From Microglena sp. YARC (lineage: Eukaryota > Chlorophyta > Chlorophyceae > Chlamydomonadales > Chlamydomonadaceae), in assembly GCA_022414725.1 (NCBI GenBank), contig JAJSRW010002068.1:1-64000 (forward strand): a stretch of DNA of 64,000 bases. The letters run 5' to 3'. The notes beneath the pieces are model-generated. The model was given only the letters and a program-made list of their open reading frames with translations, was not told where the DNA came from and ran no database searches. Every line of letters starts with the position of its first letter. Position 1 is the stretch's first letter. A program made the translations under genes and the position numbers. This document shows positions 21,112-31,356 of this stretch, in pieces.

Positions 21112-21960
21112 ATGATATCCCCTGAAACCAGGTACAGGTCCGTGGTTCACTACAAATATTTTTTGAGGAGTCTCATGAAGGTTTGTAATATATACAACGT
21201 GTCCAAGAGCTCACTACATAGATGGGTCAATGCTGATCAGGTGGGTAAAAGTAAGCGTTTAAAACGAAAAAGGAAAGAATTGTCCATGCTTTTACGTTCC
21301 ACGATATCCAATAATATTGCAGAGAACCCCTTCATAACATGCAAGGATTTGGTCGGTATAATTTGCAAGAGTTGTAATGTGAGATTATCGATCAGTACGG
21401 CATCGAGACACATAAAACAATGTGGATTTTCTAGGAAGAAGGCGTTTCCCACAGTTCTCTACGGACATTCAAAAGAAAATGTAGAAATGTTTTGTGACAA
21501 GTACAGAGAAAGCTCTACCGTTGTTTGTATCGACGAAGCAGGATTTTACGCTGGCGAACACAGCAAATATGGATACAGCAAGATCGGTTCTTGATTAACT
21601 ACGAAGACAATGAGTAACCTCCGTCGTGTGAAGTTCACTTTATTACTCGCTATTTCATCTCAGAGAATAATAGATTATCAGTTATTGGAGCACAATTGTA
21701 AAAAAGAAGATTTCATTAAATTCTTTAAAACTTTGGTCATCCCAAAGAACACCACGATCGTCATGGATAATATTCGGTTTCACCATTCTTCAGAAATAAA
21801 GGATATCCGAATGCAAAGGGTGGAAGCTTTTGTACACCCCTCCTTATTGCCCCAGAGCTAATGCGATTGAACAAATATTTGGAAGCATGAAGAGAGACTA
21901 CAGGGCATCATGTCCATTGACGTCAACCTGTAATTTCGATTACTTAATGCAAATATGTTG
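21112..21960 (+). pseudogene. Tc1/mariner/IS630-type DDE transposase, broken
   Basis: The N-terminal helix-turn-helix region (KVCNIYNVSKSSLHRWVNAD, likely start ATG at 21175) is followed by a second DNA-binding region (CNVRLSISTASRHIKQCGFS). The three acidic catalytic residues are visible: CIDEAGF (about 21530), IVMDNIRFHH (about 21760) and YCPRANAIEQIFG (about 21850), giving a DD34E-like spacing. A TGA stop at 21592-21594 and a frameshift near 21835 break the gene. The element could therefore not move on its own from this copy. The final frame continues without a stop into the Fanzor N-terminus (21830-22792). Confidence 0.85.
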
Positions 21961-21991
21961 TGCACCTGGGCGAGCGATTTGTGTGGTCAAG

Positions 21992-23719
21992 ATGAAATTG
22001 AGTACCTTTATTCCCCATGATTGGCTTCGTAAAAAGATAGACACACTGGTACTGGACATGAACAAGTTGCTTGGAGAGGGTTATATTTTCGCAAATTTCC
22101 ACATTGCTCGTCTTTTTGAGAATGGTATCGTTGTCCCTCCTGTAAATCGCAACTTCTTCTACCGGTGCCTTATTGCAGTCAGTACCAACAAATGTAAGGG
22201 TTCGACTCTTGGCGAAGACTTCGAGAGTAGTCGGCTTCTGTTCGACTTGTTAAGAGAGCCGGGGCAATCCAAAGTTGACATTCGGGGGAACGTGAAGAAC
22301 CAGATCATTGCAGACCTGTCTATTCTCATGGCCACAATGGCCTCTAACCATCTTTGGACCAACCTTGAGCGACGCATAACGACTTACTTGAAGTGGAAGT
22401 ACCCACAGATTGCAAAGCGCCTGCGGTCGGACATCGTGGCTGCAGTGATCAAGTGCCCTACAAAGAATCTCGACGTCATCTTCAAGATGAGCCCTCATAC
22501 AACCAAGCTACCAACCAAGCTGCCAACAGCTAGACTTCGATCGGCAAAAAGTGCAGTTGCTCTTGCGAAGAAGAGGGTCGGTAGGAAGGAACCAGAAGGA
22601 TCCCCTTTGCGTGTTAGGTTGACTGAACTTCAAGAGAGGCTTGAAAAGTTGAGCGAAGCTTGGCTCTCCTCGAAGAACCTTAGGGTGGACGCAGATAACG
22701 CGAAACGCTTCTTTGCACGCGACGTGGCATTCTGTCTAGGGGGGTTCTACCTTTACCATCCGGAAACACTTTTGCGTCTCGGGCTCACATGACCCTGCCT
22801 CTGTACCACAAGATATTGTCGGAGACCATCGAAGAAAAACGAAAAACTAAAAACGAAAAACATCGCACATTCTCGTTGTTGCCTTACAAATCTGGATTCA
22901 CTCTGTCGCACATTCCGATTTCGAAAATGGCCTTTTTCTATATGGTCAACGAGTGCCACTTCGATTCATGCAAGGCAGACGTTGCTTCCAAAAACCATCA
23001 AGGAATATGGGAGCGCTTCGCAAACCTCAAGAAAGTGGAGACAGTTTCTCGGAAGTTCGGTTACCGCATTGTGACAGACGGCTTTGCAGTCAGCATCTTG
23101 ATGAATAAGCCTACGTGTCTGACATGTTCGATGCCTGCAGACGCGTTCTCTACGCAGGCGCATGAGTATGTGACAACAGACGAGGGTGGCATTGTATCCT
23201 TCCTTGACAATGTGGTCGTGGCTGCGGTAGACCCGGGTGTTACTGATATCGTGACTGTAACAGGACTCAACGGAGGTACCAGATCGTACAGCTCGGCGCA
23301 ATATTATCGCAAGGGTCTGATCTTCAAGTCTCAGCGTCAAACTGACGTTTGGAACCTCGAGACGGCTGATATCGTCGGTGGTATCATTCCGGATAGAGAC
23401 TCTTCGAGTTCTGAACAGATTGGTGCGTACGCCAGATTCTACATGGGTGCCGCCCCAATCCTTCTTGCCCATCGTGCTTCCAGGGGGTACCGAAACCTCC
23501 GCTTTCGCAGGTACTGCAAGAAACAGAAACTCATTGTTGAGATTGCTGACTTCGTAGCTCCGAGAGAGAAGAGCGCTAAGGTACTCGTCGGGTTTGGTGA
23601 TTGGAAAGGTCTGGGGGCGACGCCAATCTCTAGGCGGACTTGTGGCCCTCTCCAAGCTATTCGTTTCGAGCTTCGTAGCCGAGAAAACGTCATCATGGAG
23701 GACATCGATGAGTTCAGAA
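21992..23719 (+). pseudogene. Fanzor, N-terminal and central part
   Basis: This is the upstream part of a Fanzor nuclease, roughly 575 codons. The N-terminal region begins near 21992 (MKLSTFIPHDWLRKKIDTLV) with helical, basic segments (KSAVALAKKRVGRKE). A one-base frameshift at about 22790 (TGA in the first frame, ATGACC overlap) separates it from the frame 22789-23719, which includes RuvC-I AVDPGVTDIV, the GFGDWKGLG stretch and ends at DIDEFR, exactly before the Cys-rich zinc finger. The 562-bp section 23158-23719 is virtually identical to the compact copy. The rest of the nuclease resumes at 30856. Confidence 0.85.
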
Positions 23720-24233
23720 AACGTCATCGTCGGTATTTAGTACTTCTTTGAGGGTCGTTTGAAACAAAGAAAATCCTGTTTGAATTGTTCGTTTGATTCA
23801 TTCTTAGATTCAATCGGAGATAACCTTGATTCAATCGATCTTTGTTTCCTGTTTGAATCAGTCGGCCATCAAACCTACCGATTGAGATCCGTTTGAAACA
23901 AGGTTGGTTGTTTCAAACATGACTCAAACCATGTTCAAATAGATCTTAATCAAGCCGTCATCAACGTGCCCCTTGAAAAAGGTTTGAAACAAGGTTGGTT
24001 GTTTCAAACATGACTCAAACCATGTTCAAATAGATCTGTTTTTTTGTAAAGCAATGCAAGCACTGAAGACTGAGGGCGCATATTTGGACAGCAGGACTCT
24101 TCGATCTTTGTTACAGAAATTGAAAGCACCATAATGAATGAATCCTTAGATAGTTAAACATGATAGTAATTAGTAATTGAAGAGCTAGATATATATGCTA
24201 CTAAGGAAGTGCAGTTGGCCACGAAGTAGTTCC

Positions 24234-25190
24234 TCAGGTACGAATTGACGAAACTCCAGCATGCTGTGCTTCTTGTTCATCAACGACATCGTCTTCAGCC
24301 TCAAGGTCATAAGCATCCAGGCGTTCTGACGCGAGACCAGTCGCAAGAGTGAGACCTGCAGACAAATGTTCGTTGGTGAGCGTTAGTTGAGATACATTGG
24401 CAGCAATGCGCATTCTTCCGACTTTCAAATAGCAGCCATGGTTCAAACCAAATTCGCTATCTGAATGCGCACCTGTTTTGCACCTCGAGCATTGGAACTC
24501 TTGCGGCTCCATGATGAGCTGGACGATAGGTCGACTTGCTGCAGCTGCCTTAATGCCTGCGGAACAACTCGAAAAAGCGAGTCAGTCAAAGTTGAGACAA
24601 ATTCTGGTCAAGTAAGGCACCACTTGACGAGACGCAAAACGCAGTACCTTAACCGCACGCGCGGGGGCGGAGAAGCAGGTCGCTACAGTCTTGGGTTGAA
24701 GCACAACAATTCCCAAAGCAAAGTACCGCTGAAGCAAAGTGCTCGCGCGTGTAGGTATTGACGGATCTCAGAAGTAATTCGGGAATGGCTGAAGCTATGA
24801 AAGCAAGCTCAGTCCAAGTTAATTCAAGGAAAGCAGGCAGCATGTCGCTATCTGACTGCGCACCTGTTTCACACCTCGAGCATTGGAACTCTTGCGGCTC
24901 CATGATAGGTCATTTTGCTGCAGCTGCCTTAATGCCTGCGACACAACTCTGGTCAAGTAAGGCACCACTTGACGAAACGAAAAATGCAGTACCTTAACCG
25001 CACGCGCCGGCGTGGGCGGAGAAGAAGGTCGCTACATTCTTGAGTTGAAGCACAACCATTCCCAAAGCAAAGTGCCGCGGAAGCAAAGTGCTCGCGCGTG
25101 TAGGTATTGACGGATCTAGGAAGCAATTCGGGAATGGCTGAAGCTATGAATAGATCAGTCCAAGTTAATTCAAGGAAAGCAGGCAGCATG
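24234..25190 (-). repeat. Tandem duplication containing short Cys-motif frames
   Basis: Two copies of a roughly 350-bp segment (for example GTTGAAGCACAACAATTCCC at about 24692 and its match at about 25043) follow a partial copy. Each has a minus-strand frame that begins MEPQEFQCSRC or a fragment of it (24512-24234, 24903-24649). The CSRC-K/E-TG motif might be half of a zinc site but the frames are short and diverge after it. I regard these as repeats rather than supported genes. Confidence 0.5.
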
Positions 25191-25486
25191 GTGCGCTATT
25201 CTGCAGGAATATCGCTGAGTCGAGAACCAATTGACGCGCAGTGAACAGTGAAAGCTTGCACAGCTGCTAAGTTGAAGCGCTAACCCATTGCGCTGACCAG
25301 TTTGAACTGTACAGCATGCAGTAACGCCGTAACCGCACGCGCATGGGCGGAGAAGCAGGTCGCCATATTTGAATCGGATTCTCGGGGCCTGCGCCTGCGG
25401 TGCATGCGGGATCTGCGTCGCAGGACCTAGACAACCCTGATGGGGGTCATGCTAATCAAACCTGATGAACAATGGGGGATAATGAT
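25191..25486. other. No gene recognised
   Basis: Unique-looking sequence between the 350-bp duplication and the satellite array. Only short frames are present. Confidence 0.3.
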
Positions 25487-26160
25487 CCCGAAACTTCTCA
25501 TGTACCCAAATATGATTATTCCGATTCTGGAAAACAAAATATCATAACCAGATTCAAAGGGACGAGGAAGTTCTGAGCTTAGAGAACTGGTTACACATCC
25601 GCGCCTTTCGAACAGCGACCAGTTGGGACCCTGCACACCAGTAGGCTATCCTCCACTATGATAATGGTTTCTAAACTTCTCATGTACCTATATATGATTA
25701 ATTAGATTCAGGAAAACAAAAGATCATAACCAGATTCGAAGGGACGAGGAAGTTCTGAGCTTAGAGAACTGGTTACAGATCCGTGCCTTTCGAACGGCGA
25801 CCAGGTGGGACCCTGCACGCCAGTAGGCTATCCTACACCTAGATAATGGTTTCTAAACTTCTTAGGTACCTATATATGATTATATCGATTCAGGAAAACA
25901 AAATATCATAACCAGAATCGAAGGGACGGGGAAGTTCTGAGCTTAGAGAACTAGTTACAGATCCGCGCCTTTCGAACAGCTACCAGTTGGGACCCTGCAC
26001 GCCAGTAGGCTATCCTACACTACGATAATGGTTTCTAAACTTCTTAGGTACCTATATCTGATAAATTAGATTCAGGTAAACAAAATGTCATAACCAGATT
26101 CGAAGGGACGGGGAAGTTCTGAGCTTAGAGAACTGGTTACAGATCCGCGCCTTTCGAACA
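25487..26160. repeat. Satellite array, about 182-bp unit, forward
   Basis: Four units, with landmark GAAGTTCTGAGCTTAGAGAA recurring at spacings of 181, 183 and 182 bp (near 25568, 25749, 25932, 26114). Units carry ATAATGGTTTCTAAACTTCT and GGAAAACAAAATATCATAAC. It is related in inverted orientation to the array that follows. Confidence 0.9.
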
Positions 26161-27217
26161 GCGCAGATCGGTAACTACTGATTTAAACTCAGAAGTTCCT
26201 CGTTCCTTCGAATCTGCTTCTGATCTTTGGTTTTCCTGAATCGGACTGATCACATATAGGCACCTGACAAGTTCAGGGACCATTTTCCAACTGTAGGATA
26301 GTTTATGGGGTTCAGGATCTCAACTGGTTACGGTTTAAAGAGCGCAGATCGGTAACTACTGATGTAAACTCAGAACTTCCTCGTTCCTTCGAATCTGCTT
26401 CTGATCTTTGGTTTTCCTGAATCGGACTGATCACATATAGGTACCTGACAAGTTCAGGGACCATTTTCCTACTGTAGGATAGTTTATGGGGTTCAGGATC
26501 TCAACTGGTTACGGTTTAAACAGCGCAGATCGGTAACTACTGATTTAAACTCAGAACTTCCTCGTTCCTTCGAATCTGCTTCTGATCTTTGGTTTTCCTG
26601 AATCGGACTGATCACATGTAGGCACCTGACAAGTTCAGGGACCATTTTCCTACTGTAGGATAGTTTATGGGGTTCAGGATCTCAACTGGTTACGGTTTAA
26701 AGAGCGCAGATCGGTAACTACTGATGTAAACTCAGAACTTCCTCGTTCCTTCGAATCTGCTTCTGATCTTTGGTTTTCCTGAATCGGACTGATCACATAT
26801 AGGTACCTGACAAGTTCAGGGACCATTTTCCTACTGTAGGATATTCTATGGGGGTCAGGATCTCAACTGGTTACGGTTTAAACAGCGCAGATCGGTAACT
26901 ACTGATTTGAACTCAGAACTTCCTCGTTCCTTCGAATCTGCTTCTGATCTTTGGTTTTCCTGAATCGGACTGATCACATATAGGTACCTGACAAGTTCAG
27001 GGACCATTTTCCTACTGTAGGATAGTCTATGGGGTTCAGGATCTCAACTGGTTACGGTTTAAACAGCGCAGATCGGTAACTACTGATTTGAACTCAGAAC
27101 TTCCTCGTTCCTTCGAATCTGCTTCTGATCTTTGGTTTTCCTGAATCGGACTGATCCCATATGGGTACCTGACAAGTTCAGGGACCATTTTCCTACTGTA
27201 GGATAGTCTTTGGGGGT
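26161..27217. repeat. Satellite array, exact 181-bp unit, inverted
   Basis: Six units start GCGCAGATCGGTAACTACTG at 26161, 26342, 26523, 26704, 26885 and 27066, exactly 181 bp apart and nearly identical; the last is cut short. Reverse-complemented, the unit aligns with the preceding array (GATTCAGGAAAAC, AGATTCGAAGG and CTATCCTACA motifs in the same order), so the two arrays meet head to head at about 26160. Confidence 0.92.
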
Positions 27218-27740
27218 ATGTTATAAACATGTTTTATTACATTGATGACCTCTTTGACATATATTCCAAAGCATCCCTTATTCATATCTAAGTCTATGTA
27301 ACTTAAAGGAAGTACGGTATGCAAAGATTTGAATAGTTATTCATTAAATAATGCAGTTGTATTCACTGCTGAAATTGGGCCGAAATACCTACGGTTAATA
27401 AGCAATATAGACCCTTGTGCTAACCGTATATTCCCTTTCCTACCCTTGCTGGCCCTTCACCGTTGGTTCCTCTCTTCCCTGTTCCAATAAATCCGGGACG
27501 CGAACTGTTGTAGTGCTAGCTGGACTGTTGTTCCAAGCAACCGTGTACCATACTCCTGTCCGGCTCTCAGCTGTCCCCGCGCCCAGTAGAAGATCCCTGG
27601 CAACGGAGCCCACGCACGCCAAACCCCTGAACCCACAAACTGAACCGGCCAAGTGCAATTCGAGCCACCAGATTGTAAACTCGCATTCTGAACGCTACGC
27701 TACGATCCTCCTCTTCCTCTTTTTTTCTTCACTTCGACTG
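27218..27740. other. No gene recognised
   Basis: A plus-strand frame is open here and continues into the histone H3 fragment, but its residues before 27850 show no recognisable domain and are probably not exon. Confidence 0.3.
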
Positions 27741-27750
27741 GAGACAACTA

Positions 27751-27840
27751 CTAACGAGGCAACGATCACAAGGCATACATGCATCGGTGCGCAGCCCTGG
27801 TCGCAACTGCATCTTGGCCTTGTGATCGTTGCCTCGTTAG
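27751..27840. repeat. Perfect 24-bp inverted repeat (hairpin)
   Basis: CTAACGAGGCAACGATCACA (27751 on) is repeated as its exact reverse complement at 27817-27840, with a loop of about 42 nt. It lies immediately before the histone H3-like exon and could be a MITE or foldback insertion. Confidence 0.9.
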
Positions 27841-27851
27841 TGCAAGCTGCT

Positions 27852-28312
27852 CCTCGTAGTTACACGAGGCTAGTTCGACAAATTGTACAAGATTTCGGAA
27901 ATTACAGAATCCAAGCAGGGGCAAATTTGGCCCTTCAGGAAGCGACAGAGGCCTACTTGGTGGGCCTCTTCGAGAACACTAATCTGGCGGCTATACATGC
28001 CAAGCGGGTAACCATTATGCCCAAGGATATGCAGGTGCGCTATCTACAGGGGTTGGGGGTGGGGTGGGGGGTGGGTGGGCGGGGTGTGGGGTAAGAGTTG
28101 GATCCACACAAAATATGCTGCAGCTTCTGGGCAGATCCCTAGGTGGGCAGTTGGCCTTTGGTAAAAATATGCTGCAGCTGCTGGGACCCGTACACGACAA
28201 AACACAACAGTACACTACACTACACTACACAACAGTACACAACACTATACAACACTACACAACACTACACAACACTACACAACACTATAGAACAAGGGGG
28301 TTGGGAGGGGAT

Positions 28313-28344
<32 letters not shown>

Positions 28345-28433
28345 GAGCTACTTGAAACACTCACTCATTCACTAACTTTGATGTCTGTTTCCACTTGCAG
28401 CTCGCTCGGAGGATTCGAGGGGAGCGAAACTAG
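27852..28433 (+). pseudogene. Histone H3 C-terminal part, two exons
   Basis: The exon at about 27852-28034 encodes the alpha-1-end to alpha-2 part of an H3 histone fold: [32 protein letters not shown] and [19 protein letters not shown] (28035) to AG (28400, preceded by CCACTTGC) intron of 366 bp follows, and the next exon restores the frame with LARRIRGERN then TAG at 28431-28433, the expected end of H3. The N-terminal tail and the first helix are absent, replaced by unrelated sequence and the hairpin at 27751. The sequence is divergent in the loop after QDFG but its C-terminus is canonical H3 rather than centromeric. It is a captured eukaryotic gene fragment, probably non-functional. Confidence 0.85.
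28050..28345. repeat. Simple repeats in the H3 intron (G-rich, ACAACACTAC, poly-G)
   Basis: A GGGGT-rich tract (28050-28100), about nine copies of an ACAACACTAC-like unit (28208-28290) and an uninterrupted run of about 25 G (about 28315-28340) all lie within the H3 intron. G-runs of this length may form quadruplexes and are hard to sequence. Confidence 0.85.
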
Positions 28434-28470
28434 GACTTGGCAAGAAGTTGTGGTGAGTTATGCTTTCATG

Positions 28471-29265
28471 CCTGAACCACCCTCATGTAACAACTTAATG
28501 AATGCATGTTACTTATCAATAATATCATAATATGGCTTAGCTGAACCTACCCATACAGTAGCCCGATAAGCGCCCTTGAGGCTGCTTGCTACAGAATGGG
28601 CGGGAGATACGATTTGCCTTGTATGGTATGCCTGAACCACCCTCATGTAACAACTTAATTAATGCATGTTACTTATCAATAATATCAGAATATGGCTTAG
28701 CTGAACCTACCCATACTGTAGCCCGATAAGCGCCCTTGAGGCTGCTTGCTACAGAATGGGCGGGAGATGCGATTTGCCTTGTATGGTATGCCTGAACCAC
28801 CCTCATGTAACAACTCGATTAATGCATGTTACTTATCAATAATATCAGAATATGGCTTAGCTGAACCTACCCATACTGTAGCCCGATAAGCGCCCTTGAG
28901 GCTGCTTGCTACAGAATGGGCGGGAGATGCGATTTGCTTTGTATGGTATGCCTGAACCACCCTCATGTAACAACTCGATTAATGCATGTTACTTATCAAT
29001 AATATCAGAATATGGCTTAGCTGCACCTGCCCATTATGTAGCCGCATAAGCGCCCTTGAGGCTGCTTGCTACAGAATGGGCGGGAGATGCGATTTGCCTT
29101 GTATGGTATGCCTGAACCACCCTCATGTAACAACTTAATTAATGCATGTCAGTAATAAAAAATATGGCTTAGCTGCACCTGCCCATTATGTAGCCGCATA
29201 AGCGCCCTTGAGGCTGCTTGCTACAAAATGGGTGGTCAATGCGTTTAGCCATGTATGCATCCACC
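28471..29265. repeat. 160-bp tandem repeat
   Basis: Five units begin CCTGAACCACCCTCATGTAA at 28471, 28631, 28791, 28951 and 29111, exactly 160 bp apart; the last two are more diverged and the last is shortened. No coding potential. Confidence 0.92.
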
Positions 29266-29526
29266 ACCCTCTGCACACACTTAAGTCACCAACATGATAA
29301 GTGCAGCACATTCTAAGCAGCATTATCTTACTCATTCTAATGTTTTTCCCTTGCAGGTCATTCATGAATGCTGGCTGTTGGGAGCAAGTAAAGGACGAAT
29401 ATGCAGTAGTGGAGCTGCCTGGAAGCTGCCATCATGTGGTGCCAAGCTTAGCCAATGGGATATTAAGGCATGTTAGTGCCCTGAATATATAGTAGCATGG
29501 AGCAGTAATCATAGGGTGACTTTAGT
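29266..29526 (+). other. Possible 3' exon with splice acceptor
   Basis: TGTTTTTCCCTTGCAG ends at about 29356, a strong polypyrimidine tract plus AG, and is followed by a 100-bp open segment (VIHECWLLGASKGRICSS). A donor-like GTGAGT lies at 28453 just after the H3 stop. This may be a 3' UTR exon of the captured gene. No homology is seen. Confidence 0.3.
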
Positions 29527-29617
29527 TTGGGTTTTGTTTATGAGGGTTTAAAGGTACTGCCTGTCCTTGTTGACCAGGACAGGCAGTACCTTTAAACCCT
29601 CATACAAAAAACCCAAA
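29527..29617. repeat. Long near-perfect hairpin
   Basis: TGAGGGTTTAAAGGTACTGC (arm 29541-29567) pairs perfectly with 29576-29602 around an 8-nt loop, and the flanking TTGGGTTTTGTT/ACAAAAAACCCAAA sequences extend the stem to about 42 bp with two mismatches. It is a foldback/MITE-like element. Confidence 0.9.
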
Positions 29618-29814
29618 AATTTAATTTGAAATTTCAAGCACAGCAGTAGATAGGCCAATTATCCCTTCCACCACCTTGGACAATAGCCGGGCCTGGTAGT
29701 TGACAATATACAGCCTTCTTGTGCGATACCCACGAGAGCACTGTATTGTATTCATCAATTGTGCGATACCCACAACGATGAATACTTTCCCTACAACTGA
29801 ATTAGACCTAACTT

Positions 29815-30175
29815 CCAGCCAGCTCCATTAGGTTGTACAGCTTCCAGCTAGCTCCTTAGGTTGTAGAACTTCCAGCCAGCTTCAATAGACTTTCACTTTG
29901 TGTGACAGGTTGTACAGCTTCTAGCCAGATCCATTAGGTTGTACAGCTTCCAGCCAGCTGCATTAGGTTGTACAGCTTCTAGCCAGCTCCATTAGGTTGT
30001 AGAGCTTCCAGCCAGCTCCATTAGACTTTCACTTGTGTGGCAGGTTGTAAAGCTTCCAGCCAGCTCCATAAGACTTTCACTTTGTGTGCCAGGTTGTATA
30101 GCTTCCAGCCAGCTCCATTAGGCTGTCTCTCTGTATATTAGGTTGTTGTGTAGCTTCGAGCCAGCTAAGCCGTCC
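29815..30175. repeat. Degenerate tandem repeat (CTTCCAGCCAGCTCCATTAG)
   Basis: About ten imperfect copies of a 30-45 bp unit containing GTTGTACAGCTTCCAGCCAG, with some longer units carrying ACTTTCACTTTGTGTG. No coding role is apparent. Confidence 0.85.
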
Positions 30176-30328
30176 TCAGCAGGAAAATTAAATATATGAC
30201 ACCAATTTGTTTTCTGGCATTATATTTGTTTCCTTTCTTGTAAAAGTTTCTTTCCTACCATTGTCCAAAGTGCGAGTACTTAAACACGCACACACACCCT
30301 ACTTGGGCTGTTTCCAAACTCCTACATT

Positions 30329-30452
30329 CAACTTCAACTTGGTTACATAGCCAGACTTCAACTTGGTTACATAGCCAGACTTCAACTTGGTTACGTAGCC
30401 AGACTTCAACTTGGTTACATAGCCAGACTTCAACTTGGTTACATAGCCAGTT
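30329..30452. repeat. 24-bp tandem repeat
   Basis: Five near-perfect copies of ACTTCAACTTGGTTACATAG plus CCAG. The unit is a multiple of three and would encode YVTKLKSG on the minus strand, in an otherwise unsupported frame. Confidence 0.9.
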
Positions 30453-30855
30453 GTGACACTTGAGATTACAGCCATCATCTTGCTAGCACCTACACCCCAC
30501 CCTAGATTTTTGTCTAGCCAATGAAAGCACAACTAATGTACTACAAGGTACGGATTTGTGCCGGTTATCGCTAGGCGCTCGCCCGCCTCGGATTCAAAGC
30601 TTCCTACCTCTCGGCAGCCTACATATGGGAGCTTAGCTACATTTCGAAGTGCAATATCTTCGACCACCTTGAATTCCGTTTGATATTGTCTTGATTGACT
30701 TCCGTCTGATTCAATGAATAAGCTGCTTGAATTGAATCACTGATTCAAACTGTTTTCAAGGTACCCTGATTCAAGGGGAAAACCGCTTGATAGGGGTTCA
30801 TTGATTCAAACCAGTTGATTCAAACGATTTCAAAGGTCTGCCTAAATACCGGCGA

Positions 30856-31320
30856 TCATGGAGGACATCTCAACGATGCAGCTGCTGTGAGAACCACCTT
30901 TGCAACATGGTGGCACTCACTCATCGTAAGAAGCAAGACGGTACAGGTTGGGAATGTACAGAAGGACGCAAGCGGATTCATAAGATTCTCCACTGCAAAA
31001 GCAGTCAAAGCGGAGCGCCACGCCAACAGAGCGGTGGTATGCTTCACTGCGGGAAGACTTGGGACCGCGATGTGAACGCTTCCGGGAACATCCTGATGCT
31101 TACACTTCACCAAGTCTTTGGGAGAGAGCGTCCTCTCGCGTTTAGCCGAGACGCGCCGAGAAGTTCCTCGACAACCCCACCCCCACCCCCTGATACTGAT
31201 ATGGGGACACAGACGGTTGAACGGTTTACCAAAGAGGCTACTCGGAATATCTTCGAGAACCTCTTCAACCTGCTGCACCCCCCAACGTTGCACAAAAGCA
31301 ACGATCTGCAGTCTGGATGA
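30856..31320 (+). pseudogene. Fanzor, C-terminal part (zinc finger and RuvC-III)
   Basis: The segment resumes the Fanzor split at 23719. A short duplicated junction (ATCATGGAGGACATC) precedes CSCCENHLCNM-coding sequence, then KILHCKSSQSG, MLHCGKTWDRDVNASGNI (RuvC-III aspartate) and the Pro/Thr-rich tail to a stop at 31318-31320. It is nearly identical to the compact copy (18990-19451), with R-to-G and a few other changes. The right terminal repeat follows at 31325-31354. Confidence 0.85.
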
Positions 31321-31356
31321 TTATAAGGTGTCCCACTTTATTTGAGAACAACTGTA

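Larger units (their letters stand above)
23731..30851. mobile_element. 7.1 kb insertion with inverted CGGTATTTAG ends
   Basis: The insertion begins CGGTATTTAGTACTTCTTTG and ends ...CTTTGA-like/CCTAAATACCG, an imperfect inverted repeat that also shares GTTTGAA-type strings further in. Both ends are rich in TTGATTCAA/GTTTGAAAC motifs, with a duplicated 40-bp string around GGTTGGTTGTTTCAAACATG at 23904 and 23991. The interior is a patchwork of satellites, hairpins and an H3 fragment with no transposase recognised, so it is either non-autonomous or of a type I do not know. Flanks are not a clean duplication: AAAACGTCATC and ATCATGGAGGACATC pieces of Fanzor recur on both sides. Confidence 0.65.
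21070..31354 (+). mobile_element. Full-length mariner-Fanzor element interrupted by a 7.1 kb insertion
   Basis: The left end CAGTTGTTCTCAAATAATTT is preceded by TA (21068-21069) and the right end, in reverse orientation, is followed by TA (31355-31356). The interior contains a Tc1/mariner/IS630-type transposase gene (about 21112-21960), then a Fanzor gene (about 21992-31320). The Fanzor is split at about 23720/30856 by the insertion at 23731-30851. Without it the element would be about 3.2 kb. The same family is scattered through the window as at least ten fragments (507, 16659, 18187, 18279, 53130, 56197, 57023, 60205, 61370, 63170). Confidence 0.85.

Noticed and set aside
27036..27230. Frame within the 181-bp satellite
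   Set aside because: Created by the repeat; no conservation pattern.
28064..28375. Frames across the G-rich H3 intron
   Set aside because: They translate simple repeats and lie inside a well-bounded GT-AG intron.
25487..30452. Repeat arrays as CRISPR
   Set aside because: The units are contiguous near-identical satellites (181, 160 and 24 bp) without unique spacers, and no cas genes are present.
30541..30640. tRNA-like GGTTATCGCTAGGCGCTCGC segment
   Set aside because: Contains a TTCAAA-like loop string but no consistent cloverleaf could be drawn. No convincing tRNA was found anywhere in the window.
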